Shown here: positions 41,862 through 56,189 of the stretch, one piece after another | Position numbering within the stretch: position 1 is the stretch's first letter | Layout: each line of letters opens with the position of its first letter | NCBI GenBank assembly: GCA_034766995.1 | Contig: CM068313.1 | Location: forward strand, 27,567,825-27,631,824 | Direction: 5' to 3' | Length of the DNA stretch: 64,000 bases | Source of the DNA: Acanthacorydalis orientalis | Lineage: Eukaryota; Arthropoda; Insecta; Megaloptera; Corydalidae | Translations under genes and position numbers: made by a program | Notes under the pieces: generated by a model | Databases searched by the model: none | What the model was told of the DNA's origin: nothing | The model's input: the letters and a program-made list of their open reading frames with translations, nothing else

Positions 41862-42194
41862 CAAAGTTTCCATTTCTGAAAGGATACATTTTCTTAAAGT
41901 AATTTTTGTTTTCCCCTCGCGCGATACTGAGATTCCGTGAGTTTTTTTCTTGCACTTGTTTACATATTTAAAATTGTGAATAAATATAACATGCGACACT
42001 CGAGTAACCGAATTGAAAAGTATTTTCAAATTATTTCAAGTATTGGTTAAAACTCATTTAAAAATGTAAATTAACGAAATTGGGTTAAATAAATAAACAG
42101 GTAAATTTAATAGTTACTTGTTATACAAAAGCAATACATTTTAACATTTTAGCTTCTTACAAACATTTGTGTTTATTTATAGGCACACACGCAC

Positions 42195-42240
<46 letters not shown>

Positions 42241-42774
42241 GATTATTGTATGTATTTGAATATATTCAAATATTCAACAACATAATTATTGCATTGTTAA
42301 AAATACGTAAATTTATTTTTAATCTGTTGTTCAAAGTAACATTCAAGCAGGAAGGATATGATATTCCACCTCTAGAGTAAAAAGTAACTAATCTGAATCA
42401 TCCAATTAATAATACGATATGATTTAAATATTTTAATGGCAATAAATTATCTCTCTAGTTTCTTCGTTCCATTAATTAAAATTCATTTATTCCAACTCGA
42501 AATAACATTATTTGATTAGTATAAAAGTTTTAATCGCAAGCAATCGACTTCTTATGCATAATAATTAATTCAGAAACAGTTCATGTAGTCAATGATTGCC
42601 TATAACATTTTCTCATTCAACAGCACTAAAATAATAAAATTTATTTACTGTAGCACTTTTATAACACTATACAATGGTTCGTTGAATTGTTAAAAAACAA
42701 TCCATAAGAAGAGAATAATTACCAAAGAACTAGAGTACACATCTATTAAAAGTAATTATGTTATAAACAATTTA

Positions 42775-42811
42775 ATATATATATATATATATACATATGT
42801 ATACACATATA

Positions 42812-42867
<56 letters not shown>

Positions 42868-42875
42868 GATAGATA
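42775..42875. repeat. TA microsatellite ending in GATA units
   Basis: Two TA runs are split by CATATGTATACAC, ending in GTAGATAGATA. Confidence 0.95.
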
Positions 42876-43008
42876 AACAAAGAAACACATACAGAAAGTG
42901 AAAGAGTTATAATAAATTGTCCTTATAAATATGTGCAATATTATTGAAATTAAACTTTATTGAGAAGATAATAAAATGTAATAAATGAGTATTTTATATT
43001 TGAAACAA

Positions 43009-43052
<44 letters not shown>

Positions 43053-43719
43053 TCCAAGTATCTATTTCCAAATTTTTACAATAGCATTAATTGAACATGT
43101 ATTTCAATTATCAATTACCTGTGTGAAGTATGACTGCTGGAAATTGTAACAAAAATATTAACAAAAAGTTTATTGTTACATTCTTCTTTTGGATAAAATC
43201 ACTTATTAATGAAATACATTTTCATTTTCCAACCGTATATTATTAAACATTTTTTTATAATCAGATTTCAAACTGTTTAGTTACTAAACCGTCAACAATC
43301 AAATAATAAAATATATCTTGTTTTATTTTTACATCAAATAATGTTATTTTTGATATAACATCATTTTTATTCAGTCAAGTCACGCTTAAATTATGCAGCC
43401 TTTTTATCGGTTCAAAATACATGACGAAGAAAATAAATTCTTCAAAAAATACTGTTTTATATATAAAATGCTCATCATCAACATCAAAACGCTTATGTTG
43501 TTCAATTGGTTATAAAAAGGAAACGAATATATAGGAAACAACTCTTGAATTAAGGTTTATTATTGAACGATTCAACCTTTTTTTAGGCAGAACCATTTTA
43601 TATCATTTTGCAAACATCAGAATAACTCACATTCTAATTTATTTAATAAAATATTAACTTTGTTTCATTTTATTGAAGGTAATCGGTTTTTATTGAATAT
43701 AATTCAAGTATGATTAATT

Positions 43720-43721
<2 letters not shown>

Positions 43722-43782
<61 letters not shown>

Positions 43783-43827
43783 ATTTTATATGTATATATA
43801 TACATATATATATGTGTGTGTGTGTAT
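43722..43827. repeat. TA / TATG / GT compound microsatellite
   Basis: A TA run of about 52 bases, a GTATGTATATTTTATATG interruption, further TA, then a GT run. Confidence 0.95.
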
Positions 43828-46276
43828 ACTATATGTGTATAAAAATCAGTTAGAATTAATTATTAATCATTTAAATTTATTCCTAAATACATTTAAATAG
43901 TGTTTTCATTGTACTAACTTTTTTAAACAAAATAATTCTTCATTTATCAATTCGGATAATTTAGTTACCGAAATAAATTGTCCATTTTTTGATGAAATCG
44001 ATTATTTTACAAATATTTACTCATGTATAATAAAATCATTTAGTTGAAAATGCATTTATATTGTATGCATGTATTAGTTATTATAACTTTTATCTCCGAC
44101 CTATTTTATAATGTATATCTAATTTTACGACAATATAGTTTTTTCCAATTTTTTTTAAATATCAATTTAATGTGCTTTTTAATTAATAGGGAGAACTGAT
44201 CATTTTGTTTTAAATAATTAAAAATTAAAGTTTGTCTTTTCATAAATCCTAAATTCGGACGAAACCAAAATGATTGTAGAAATAATTTTAATAATTATTA
44301 AATAAATACATAATTTAGATTTTGTGTAAAAACTACCTCTTATACTTAAAAATACTTCATAAGAACGTTTTTGGTGTTATAAAATACGGCACAACTGTAA
44401 TTATATTAATGTTATTGAGTTCATTAATAATTAGTTCGAAGGACCCAATGTGTTTTCATCTTTGGAGTTAGAGTTCGAGGCAACACAAATGATTAAAACA
44501 CGAGCATTTTTACTTTTTGATGACTATGAAGTAATTTTATTACTCTTAAATGGCTTAATACCACAAATACCATATTTTTATTATAAAAGCATTCCATAAT
44601 TGATTATTGAATATCTTGATTGCTTTGAGACATTAATCATTAAAAAATCTTTGAATAACACATATTTTTTGTTTTCTAATGGTTTTGACGAAATAATTGT
44701 TCATGCTGATAGTTTATTTACTTTATGATGTCAATATCATTATTCAGACTAAATGAGAGTAAAATATTATTTTTTATCAAACCATTACTTATACATCTTA
44801 CTTCTTATTTTTAAATGTTTTTATTTTAAACGGTGATAAACTAAAGTTTGTGGCATTTACCATAATATAGATTATTTCATTTGTGAAAGTAAGATCAGTT
44901 ACGCTTCCAAACTATAATTTATAAAATGTAATAAATACAAAAAGTACCAAAGTTAACATTTATTTAATAAATTGAAAATTTAATCATTCATAATTTGTAC
45001 AAACATTTAAATCATTAATAATTTATTGAAAATATACGTATTTGTAACTAAAACAAAATAGCAAATTATAATTTTTGTTAATTTGATTTTATAAAATAAT
45101 ATTTAATTCAGATCCGTTCATTTGTAGCATGACTAAAAGTTTTTTAGATTCATTTTATATATTCAATAAGTGGTAAAAATTACTTGTATCAAACATATTA
45201 TATATATATATATTAAAAAAAATTAATATTTTACAAATATAAGCTGTTTTCAGTCGTTCCGTATATTTCAAAAGTTATTTTTGTGTACAAAATCAAAACA
45301 TTCATATAGAAGAACATAAATACAAAAAAAAACTTATTAGAAAAGAAATACCTATTTTAATTTGAAATATTTTATGTTGTAAATAAATATTTCAAAAATT
45401 AAAATTACTTGTTTTGAATATATTATCTCTATATCACTTAGAATTGTTTTACGTAGAAATAAATTGCAAAATAATTAAAAACATAAATTTTAAAAGTATT
45501 CAAGATTCGGTAATTTTGCAGTTTAATATATTTTAGTATTTCTAATAGTTTAAAGAGATTACATTTAATAATTTAAAATTAATTTGCATATAAATTCAAA
45601 AATACACAATATATTTTAGCCGTTAAATTTAAATTGAAAATAAGAATGTATAAAGAACAATTAAAATAAATTGATTCAATAACACACTGCCCCAGAGATA
45701 AAAAATATCACCAATATATTTTTTAATTATAAATATCGTCTTCGAGATACATTCTCATCAATTAACACTAACGTACATGGTAAGAATATTAATTTTCCAT
45801 ATAAATATATATATATATATATATATGTATGTATATATTTATTGGTTATGTGTATGTGTAGGAATATTTTATTAATGAAATTTCTTGTTCATTAGTTTAT
45901 TTTTTTTGTGTTATAGCAAACAAGTGGTTGTTTTTTAATAATTAATTCTAAATGTATTAATACAAGTCTGAATTGCATGTTTTGATGAAAAACAATTATA
46001 TAAGCAATAAAGTCAGGATGAAATATTTAATATTTTTTCAGGCTATATATATCTAATAAATACCATCATTAAGAAAACAAGTTTCTCAATTCGTCTAACC
46101 ATTAATGAACATTATAATTAGCAATTAGCAATTTAATGTCTTAAATCTAACAATTTTAGTTTCCATTCTACTAAATTAATTTGTTTAATCTGTCATAATA
46201 TTTTAGAAAACTGAATCAAGTATGTTAAAATGTAGTTGGTGAATACTCATACCATTTTTAAAAATTTCATACGTAC

Positions 46277-46319
<43 letters not shown>

Positions 46320-47196
46320 TGATTTTTAATAACAGCCAACTCCAAATATTATATGAAAGTACTGTTATGAATTTACCATTATCATATTTTTAGCATTTTA
46401 TGCGCTAGAAATCTAAAGTTATTCGATTTAAATGAGTTTAAAATTCAACTGAATTAATTAATAATTTTTTATCTTGTAATTAAATAATAAAAAACAATGA
46501 ATTGTATATGTATAAAATTTTGTTTTATTTTTTTATTTATCTTATTTATGTTTCAAACAAATAAAAATTCTTTTAACTAATGATATGTACATATCTATAT
46601 ATAACGTACAATTACAATATCTTAAGTTTACTATTTTGTACAAATCAATTAGAGAAAATTATTTGTTTCTATTTTAGTTTTAATTAATAATACCTTAAAT
46701 TTATTCACTTCTATGTTTTCTTAAAAAAAAATTCCACATATATATATATGTGTGTGTGTGTATATATTCACTCACAAGATTGTATACAAGTATTCATTAT
46801 TATCATTTTTGAATTTTAATCTATAATTTAACTAAAACTTGTTTTTATATAGTATATAAAGTTGAATCATCAGTGATTAAATGAATAAGCAGAGATTTTT
46901 TAATTGCGTATTTAAATTGAATAAATTAACTCTTAGAATAGGTATTTTAATACGATTCCTCTTCTCGAGATAATGTTTACTGAATTAATATTTAGTACAT
47001 GTTATATCTCATGTATTAAATGTTAGAACTTTATACACTAAAATTAAATAAGTTTGCAAAATATTGGCTTTACGTTAAACCATTTTTTTACTCTTTTCCA
47101 TTCGACAAAAAGTTGGTTTATTTAATAGTTAAAACGTTATTGATATTTCATAATTTAAAATATTTAACGTAGATATATTGAGTCTCTTTAAATTTT

Positions 47197-47200
<4 letters not shown>

Positions 47201-47250
<50 letters not shown>
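47201..47250. repeat. TA microsatellite
   Basis: A pure TA run of about 50 bases. Confidence 0.95.
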
Positions 47251-47254
<4 letters not shown>

Positions 47255-48199
47255 AACATATTTAAAGTATAACTATGTATTGAAATTAAATTTATAAAAT
47301 AAATATTTAGTTATTGAAAATATGTTTCAAATAATTTTAATTTCAGACAATAAATTGTTACATATGAATATCATCATGAAAAAAATTGTATATTGACAAT
47401 TTAAGTATTGATTAAGGAAGTAAATTAAGTTCCGTGATAAATCCTTCTACTGTATTATTATCACGTTGACACATCATCCTAGAGTTACACTATAATTTGC
47501 ATCTTGTTAATACGTAAAAGATTATTATCTATACGATATGTTTAAATATATATGTAAAATTTAAAACAATATAATTTTAAATTTTGTTCATATTTAAATT
47601 ATGTATGATGGAAAAAACTTATTACGGAAATTTATTTAATACCGATGTTAGTTAATGAAGTTAGCAATAAGGTTCAATAGTTTAATTTTAAAATAAAAGA
47701 AATTGAAATTAAAATATAAATTACATAAATGTTAAATTGACTTATTAAAATTTTATTTAATTTAATGTTATATAAATAAATTACAAAACAATGGAAAAAA
47801 TGTGAAAATGATATCAAGATATGTTTAAAAAAGGATACAAGCGCAGTGAATCAATAATGAAAATTCAAGAAAATAATATAAAAAATTTTTTACTGACAAA
47901 AAAATAAAGATATTTGGTTAAATCGTAAAAAAAATCCGCATAAAAATAATGACGAATTATTTCCTTTTATGTTGAATTTACGTGCAAAAAATCAGTACGC
48001 CGTAACGTTATAATAATTTTTAATTTATTTAACATACGTATATATTCTTTTGTAAGTGTACCGAAACGAAAGAAACAGTAGCCGTTGAATTATTAATCGT
48101 AAAAAATAAAAACGAACATGTTTTTTCGGTAAGTTACTTTAATATGAACAAGATAGATTGTTCGATCACGTCTGCAGTTTGAAATGGGTTCATTAGAGA

Positions 48200-48385
48200 C
48201 TAGTTTTTGACATCGACGAGTACTGAATTACAAGTGGAACGATTGGCAATATACCTTTGTGATTTTTCAACATCAAAAAACATTTTATTGGATGACATTT
48301 TTGAGCGACCGTCTTTACGGTGAATTCTGCTATGTCGTCCTCGTATTACAGAGGTATTCAAACAAAACATGTCTTGTATAATCAT
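48200..48385 (-). CDS. Possible small protein (61 aa) in a GC-richer island
   Basis: The minus-strand frame opens MIIQDMFCLNTSVIRGRHSR with ATG at 48385 and stays open for 61 residues, rich in Arg, Lys and Ser (basic). The block 48010-48400 has mixed composition, unlike its AT-rich neighbours. No family is recognised, and an old transposase relic is possible but unsupported by any motif. Confidence 0.25.
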   Translation of the reverse strand: MIIQDMFCLNTSVIRGRHSRIHRKDGRSKMSSNKMFFDVEKSQRYIANRSTCNSVLVDVKN

Positions 48386-48400
48386 TTTACGTGTTTACAA

Positions 48401-50560
48401 ATTAAGTTGGTTACATTTAAACAATCGTTCAGAAGTGACAAATAAATGTCAATATTTTTTTTAATGTAAATACTTACTGGAAATAATGAACAGAATCTAT
48501 GTTTGTATACGAATATGTGTGAAATTTTTGTACTCTACGGCATACAAATTTGGTAGAAGACATTTATAATGTTCGTAAGGTACATTTATAGAAAGATGAT
48601 TAATTCAGAAACATTCAACGAATTTAACGTTTAACGTTCAACTAAAATGAATTTAATCATAAAATTATAGCTATCTTTTTTCAGTTATTGCATACATGTT
48701 ATTATTTAAGATTAACATAAATTTATTTGTACTACTAGAAGTTTTATTTTACATTTTTAATAAATTATTAGCGAATAAATTTATTTTCAATTTTATATTC
48801 TAGAATTATCCATTTTTTTTAAATACAAAATAATAAGTTAACTTTCATCGATTTATTTATTTATTAAACAATAAATAAGAAAAATGTATTATTTAATTTT
48901 TTTTAAAAAATAGCATTTCAAGTTAAAAATTTATTAAAAAAATAATTATACATCTTTATTTAACTAATAGTGTATTCATTTTAGAAAAAGCAAAATAAAA
49001 GAAGCGAACGTGAATAATATAGCCAAAATCACTTCATAAAAGTTCAAAAATAATCAAACCTATAAACACCATAATATTTTTATATACAAAGTATAAAATG
49101 AAATTACATAGGTATGCAATCTATTTACATGTATTAATTTTTATATAGTAAATTTTTGTAATATTTTACAATGTTTACTGAAAATTTAATGATACTATTA
49201 TTTATTTTCACTTTGAAATAGTTTTTTTTTAAATGTACTTTGTTATTGCATATAGAGCTGTTCAAAAATTACTTTATCATATATTGATAATTGTTAATGT
49301 ATATCTATATAGAAACATTTCGATTTATTATGAGTTATTACATGATATCAATTCTGAATATTAAAATGACATCAAAAATAATTAAATTATTCTTTTTTGT
49401 AAAAATAATACGCTTTACAAATATTTAAATGTTTCATATATAAAATGTATATAATGCAAATTTGAACAAAACAAACTTATTTTGTCCTATTGGTAAAATT
49501 TCTAAATTTAGGAATTTCCACTTAAAAAATAAATATTTAGATTTCTGACTAATTTCGAAGAAACATTCATACTGGAATTTCTATGGAATTCATATGGAAT
49601 ATATGGAATATATTCACATGGATTTTTTTTATTAATTATTGATTCTTTATTATTCTAAATAGTAATTATTGTACAATAAGTCTTAAAGCTTTAAATCCGT
49701 TTTTTTATCTAAAGATAATTATCAATTTTGGAAATAACGGAGTACAATTTAGTACATATTAATAACATGTACATTTATAATTTATATTATGTTAGAAATA
49801 AGTGCATGTTTTATTACAATATACATATTTTAATACAAATTATTCGCAGTAGTATTTTCCTAACTATATCTTGTCTTTATACTATTTTATGTCTTTCATT
49901 TTATGTCCATTAATTTAGTAATTGAGTTTGAGAAAGAAATATAGATAGAAAATAATGAATATGGACTCTATTTAAATTAAATAGAAGTTCATGAAATGGA
50001 ATAGAATTTCTTTATTATGTAACAGAAATTGGACAATTTTTTATTATAAAAATGTGAAGATTTTAAATTTTATTATTTTTTTTAAATCATAAATATTAAT
50101 ATTATAAACCGAAAATTAATTACTAAGTTAAATGAAAATATATGTATGTTTATATAATATATGTATATATATATATATATATATACTTATGTGTGGGTGG
50201 ATTTACGCTCGAGTAACATACCTTCATGGATATTTATTTTTTGCAAACATGCTGAATTTTTTAAAACACAAAATAATATTTATTCGTAAAGGGTTAAAGG
50301 TGAATCTATGTTGTTTTTTTATAATACAGGTTTGACATGTTTTAACGGATTTTTGATTATTGTAATCTATTATTAAAACTAACATAAATAGCAATCATAA
50401 AAATCTATTGTTTTAAATCCACAGTTACGTAAGTCATACTTTCTAAATAAATGTTTATTGAAATACATTACCATTAATCATAATAAAACTCCAATAAAGT
50501 AACGATGATCTCATTGAATAGAACAAAAATAGCATCACATTATTTATTTTCGATATTGCG
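48401..50560. other. AT-rich sequence, no gene seen
   Basis: Only a short TA locus at 50155-50186. Frames at 49728-49913 and 50132-50335 have chance-like composition. Confidence 0.6.
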
Positions 50561-50656
50561 CAGCATAGTACATTGTTTGACAACTGTGAACGAAAATATT
50601 TCGCGGATTCCGAGCATAAATTAATCAGACGACGTTGAAATATCAAGTTTGGTAAA

Positions 50657-50830
50657 ATGTTGACAAGAAACACGGTTAATCATTGCCAAAATATTCGCAT
50701 ACCGATCGAGATGTTGCTGTATAAACAGGGTATCAAGAGAGAAGAGATTTATAAAACTCTTTTAGTTGTTGCGACAGGAGCAGCTGTGAAAAAGACATAT
50801 CGTGTCAGTGTTAAGAATCGACACGGATAG
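50657..50830 (+). CDS. Possible small protein (57 aa) in a GC-richer island
   Basis: ATG at 50657 (context GTAAAATGT) opens MLTRNTVNHCQNIRIPIEML and runs to ...VSVKNRHG before TAG. An in-frame TGA lies 21 bases upstream. The peptide is basic with a balanced composition, unlike the Ile/Lys/Asn-heavy chance frames elsewhere. The minus-strand frame at 50455-50673 overlaps it and is the less coding-like of the two. Function unknown. Confidence 0.3.
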   Translation: MLTRNTVNHCQNIRIPIEMLLYKQGIKREEIYKTLLVVATGAAVKKTYRVSVKNRHG

Positions 50831-52123
50831 ATGTCACTATTTGTAGAGCGTGATCATAGGAACCATGTGTCTTTGCTATGGACTTAGACACATATATAAT
50901 GAATGTGTGTGTGTGTGTTTTCAAAAAAAGGAAACACATTTAAAATTTGGATTCATGAATATGAAGTAATGGATTTTTTTTAAAAAAACTCTAAATTATT
51001 AATGTAATCAATCGTTATTAATATAAAAAAAACACCTCAATATATGAAAATATAGACTCCTAATCACATATACATTTTTAAGATTGTACCCACTCCGTTT
51101 TAATTGTTTTTTTTATTAGTTAATAACTTATGTCGTTCAAATGTGATATATTAAATTGTTAGTAAAGCTTAAACATTACTTAATTGAAATGTTTGTTTGA
51201 ACCATACAAATATCAGTAGATTCTTTTTAATTTTAGATTATTCGCATTTCAACAGCTATATCATCACGTGCAGACCATGAAAGCAGTAAAAATGAATTAT
51301 TTTGATAGAAAAATATTCGTACTTTTTGAAGAATGTAAACCAAAATTGAAATGAACTTTAGAAATATTTAATATTTGGATAAGAAACATCGGAAAAGTTT
51401 TATAATAGATTTAAATAAACAATAATATTACAATTATAGTTTCAATACTGTGACTAAATTTATATATGAATCAGTACCACACATTTCACTACATTCTGTT
51501 TTTTAAATTTCTAATTTTTAATTATTATTCATATTATCAGCTTGTGCATATTTAAATAGGCTCTTGATGGAAATTCTATCATATTTAGTATGAAAACATA
51601 TAAAATTTCGTTATCTGCACTTAAAATAAATAATAAGTAACTGTTAAAAAAATGTGCTCTGTAGAATAGAGATTCGTTTGTGAAATAATTATATTTCAAT
51701 TTTTGATCACATTATGTGAATTACTAATACAAATATTAAAAATAATTTGAAACGAAGATTACTATTAAGATTATACTAACGCTAAAATAGCTAAAAATGT
51801 AATACTTTTAAAAAATATTCAATGAGCTGTTTTTCCAAAGAATAATAGAATTAACAAAAATTGAAAAATTACAATTAAAAATAATTTATGTGTCTTTTAA
51901 AAGAAGTAACTGATTTTAAAAATTAAATTATTAAAGAGAACTCGTAAATTATTTCAACAATTTAGGTTTTGTTTTCATTCACATATACACTATAGATTTA
52001 TTGAAATTATTTTTTTTTGATCTGATCCAGTTCACTGAATAAATTTTACTATTTAACTATTTATGTACTAAATAATATCTTCTTGTTAAAACTTCGTACA
52101 AATAATCAACTCACACAAACACA

Positions 52124-52157
<34 letters not shown>

Positions 52158-52656
52158 TAACCAAAATATTAATTTAATTGATACAAGCATAATATTATTT
52201 TATTTATTTATCTGACTAAAAAATGGTATGTACTTAAAATCTTGTATATAGTAACATGTAGCAATTTTCGTAAGAAGCATATCGTTTTTCAATTTTATGC
52301 TCACTTCCGATATCTAATCCATAATAAAATAATTCGACAATAAAAATAGATTGTTACGAAGGTCAATACTAATACATGAATTGTTCTGAATAAAAGAAAA
52401 ACTATTTGCGTATTTGCAAGTCTACTACAGACAATAATATTCGAATAGCGAAATTTCGTAAAATACGAATATTAAAACTAAATAATATATTCCGGATTTA
52501 CAATATCGTGCAAACGTTTTATAACACAAAAAGTTTAAAGTAATCGCATAAAATATTTGATTTGTAAATCCATAAAGAATAATATAATGTCATGAAATCA
52601 GATTTAATTTTAGATTTGTATGCGGCTCGCACAAATTACGTAACATTAAATATTTA

Positions 52657-52658
<2 letters not shown>

Positions 52659-52721
<63 letters not shown>

Positions 52722-52725
52722 TATC
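52659..52725. repeat. TA microsatellite
   Basis: Two TA runs split by one GTATA. Confidence 0.95.
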
Positions 52726-53579
52726 ATATGGTAATATATATTAAAACAAAGATATCATAGTATCATGTATGTTTATGTTCTGAAAAGTTATTTGAAAGAA
52801 ACGATACTCTGTACACGGTCACAAACACATATACACAGAAATTGTGGATCCTGGCTATGATATTAAATTGAAGTACCAAGTCTATTTTGCATATAGATTA
52901 CTTTCAAATATCTCGTTGCAGATACACGCTTTTGCATTTTACATGTTCTCGTATTTACATAACAGAAATGAAACATGGCGACAGAAACGCCACTGAATAG
53001 AGGTAACAAAACTAGACAAAAAGTATAAATATCATAGTTTGTCAAAAAAAAGCGACAAAATGGGTGCGGAAAGTTTGCGACTTACAAACTGTGAAATTTG
53101 ATTTCAATTTTCCGATCCATTCAGATGACTGTAAATGATAATGTATTATTTAAGACATATCTACTGCGATTCAGTGAATCTTTAAAATGAACACTAATAT
53201 ATTATGACAAAAGTTTAAACTATTATTTCACATATACAGTGTGAGGTTTCAGTTCTTGCAATGACTAACAACTGCGATCTAGAATGTATAATATATTTTA
53301 GAAAGTCAACTCCTATTATCCTGCAGTCTATTTTAGTTATATTTTTCAGTACGTAGAGTCTTAATATATGTTTTTATTTGTCTATATTAGACTTAGTTCT
53401 TTTTAATATAAAAAGTAATATTTAAATCGTTGCATATAATATTTGTATAGTAAAAAAGCTATAGATGGCTTATAAAATAGTGAATAACTGCAATCCTATC
53501 ATCTTTCTACTAAAGTTTCCAAGCTTAACTCACAGTTAATAAAATTCTGAACTTTCCATAAATAAGATCGCTCTCACTC

Positions 53580-53582
<3 letters not shown>

Positions 53583-53618
<36 letters not shown>

Positions 53619-53623
53619 CGTAA

Positions 53624-53681
<58 letters not shown>

Positions 53682-53689
53682 GTATACGT
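53583..53689. repeat. TA / GTACGTAAATG compound array
   Basis: A TA run, a GTATGTACGTAAATG interruption and a longer TA run of about 57 bases ending in CGTATACGTG. Confidence 0.95.
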
Positions 53690-56110
53690 GTACAAGAAAG
53701 GTAAATGGAACAATATCGAACAGCTTATCTACATTAATGATGTTTATTTAAATGAAAAAAACTACTCTATTTAATAATGTAGGTCTCATTTTAGTAATCT
53801 CATTTTATAATTAAGGAAGTATTTATAATAAGCGTTAAAACTAAACTTTTTTCATATAAAGAAACATTAAAAGCAATCATGTTTAAGATCAGTACGATGT
53901 TTTTTAATGCTGTTTATTCTTTAGATTGACAGTATGCTTGGATTTTTTAATTTTTGTAATCATGAGTATGTTTTTAATGTATTGCATCAATATATTTATA
54001 TAATATTTTATTGAAAAAAGTATCCAAATAAAAATGAATGACATATTAATATTTTTTAACTTTGATTCTTTTTTGTTATAGAAATGGTTTGAATATATTT
54101 TTAAATTATGTTACTAAATTGTGAAATGGATTATAAATTATTGTATACATATTAACATTATACTTATAATCTTTAATAATTTTGTATAATATATGTAAGA
54201 AAGTAATTTAATTGAAACCATTACAAAATAATTTATTTTACTTTCATTTAACTGCACAACTTTATTTATTGATTTATGTCTATAAGGAAAAAAAGTATAA
54301 TATAGCGATTCATTGTGTTTTGAACTACTTAAGAATTTAAAATGTTTATCAGTTTGTAAATATTTTAAGTGTTTAAATTTTTATATTAATGTCAAAGTTT
54401 ATTGTATAAATATTAAATTGCAGTTTCTAATAAAATTAATCTAAGTAAATTTGTTCAAATAAGGATTTTTTATTTTACAGCTGAAAATATTTAGAATTTA
54501 TTTATTTTTAATTAATTTATATAAATGTTTTGTTACAATATCTATGAAAATTTATAAAAAGATCAAAATATATAAATAAACAATACCATATTTATTTTCA
54601 AAGCGAAAAAAAATTTAATAAATACTTTTTAAGGAAGGTTTATGTGTATCACTTCACATTCATTTTTGTAAAGAATATAGAAAAATAATTTTAAAGAGAA
54701 TGTTTTCCTTGAATAACAGATTTATTTTATCTTAAGTAAAAAGAAATATAACATAAAGAAATAAATAGAAAAGGAGACACCCTATTTTCAGTACTTAGAA
54801 ATGTAAAAGTTCCATCTTGTATCTAAAATAAAATAAAAAGTACTGTTTTTTGAAATTAATTCTTCGATGTTGGTAATCACAAACTTGTATGTCATTTTAT
54901 AATTTTTAAAGAAGTATTGTAATTAATCTACAGCTGTTATTCAATACATTTGTAAATATAAGCAGCCATGTACATGGAAATTTTAAATAAACATTTCTGC
55001 TTTTGCAAGTTTGATTTTTTTTTAACAAAAACACAAAATAAATCTAAATATTTTTGTGTGAAAATTGAATAAAATTAATTATTTAATGATTAAATATACA
55101 TCAAGCTGGAAGATTTAATAACATGTAAAAAAATAATTAAAAATGTGAAAATAATTTAATCGTTTATATAAAATGAGAAATTAAAATAGTTTTATTCATC
55201 TAATTTTATAGAACTTAAATTAGGTATAAATATTAATGAAATAACTTAATTTTGTTTGTTTAAAACTTTTAAAATATTCAATTAAATTTAAGTTTAAATT
55301 CATATGAAAATAATATAAAATTTTGAACCACTGTCTAATTATTTAAACTGCTAATCAGTGAGTTGACTGAATAAATTTTAATTAATTGTCTCAGTTCTGA
55401 TAGTACAAAGAACAACACTATACAATTTTTAAGCACTTTATTTTTCTGTCAAGTTTGATATTGTTAAAAATAGAGATTATTTTTTGTGATTATCATTTTA
55501 TAAGACAGTAATTAAACCTGTAAAAATTATGCACATAAGTTAAAAAAAGATTTTTAATATATTCGTATTTAAAATAACGTAATGTATTTAATATTAATGA
55601 AAAATAAAGTGTTTAATATTTAAAATTTCGAATTAATAAATTCGTGAATGAAAAAACTGAAAAAAAGTTTCAGCACGCAAAAAATGATATGAAAGCAATA
55701 AATATTTATACATACGTTTTTTTAACAACATTTAAAAGTCAAACGTTCCTTCTCTGCTACATCAAGTTATAGAAATGAAATAAAAAAAAATGTATTAAAA
55801 CAGTCGAAATATATTCAAGCAACATACCGTAAAATTATGTAGGTACAAAAAAGTGCATTAACATAATGCAGACAAGTAAATCAGGATGGGTATGTTTGCA
55901 TGTTCTCTTATACCAGACCATTAAATAAATTAGTGAGCAAAATTGTGCATGCAGTGAAGTGTGTTGTGGACTGATTGCAGTGATCACTTATGGATTACTA
56001 ACATAAACTTGCCGTTGAAATCGATTCATATTGATTATACTGTTCGTATATTTCATTATTTCTTTTTCGATTTTTAAATTCATTTCTCTATACCTACACA
56101 CATAAACATA

Positions 56111-56115
<5 letters not shown>

Positions 56116-56184
<69 letters not shown>
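56116..56184. repeat. TA microsatellite at the mariner insertion site
   Basis: A pure TA run of about 69 bases ends four bases before the mariner left end. Mariner targets TA. Confidence 0.95.

Positions 56185-56188
<4 letters not shown>

Positions 56189-56189
<1 letters not shown>

Larger units (their letters stand above)
41961..48009. other. AT-rich sequence, no gene seen
   Basis: TA loci are at 42198-42237, 42775, 43011-43048, 43722, 45198-45214, 45803-45840, 46279-46316, 46737-46767 and 47201. No frame of interest. Confidence 0.6.
50890..56115. other. AT-rich sequence, no gene seen
   Basis: TA loci are at 52125-52156, 52659 and 53583. A mildly GC-richer patch at 52880-53110 has a 17-residue frame (MATETPLNRGNKTRQKV) at 52975 that is too short to call. 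53750-56100 has few microsatellites. Confidence 0.6.

Noticed and set aside
52975..53028. MATETPLNRGNKTRQKV frame
   Set aside because: Only 17 residues, with no good donor and no recognisable motif.
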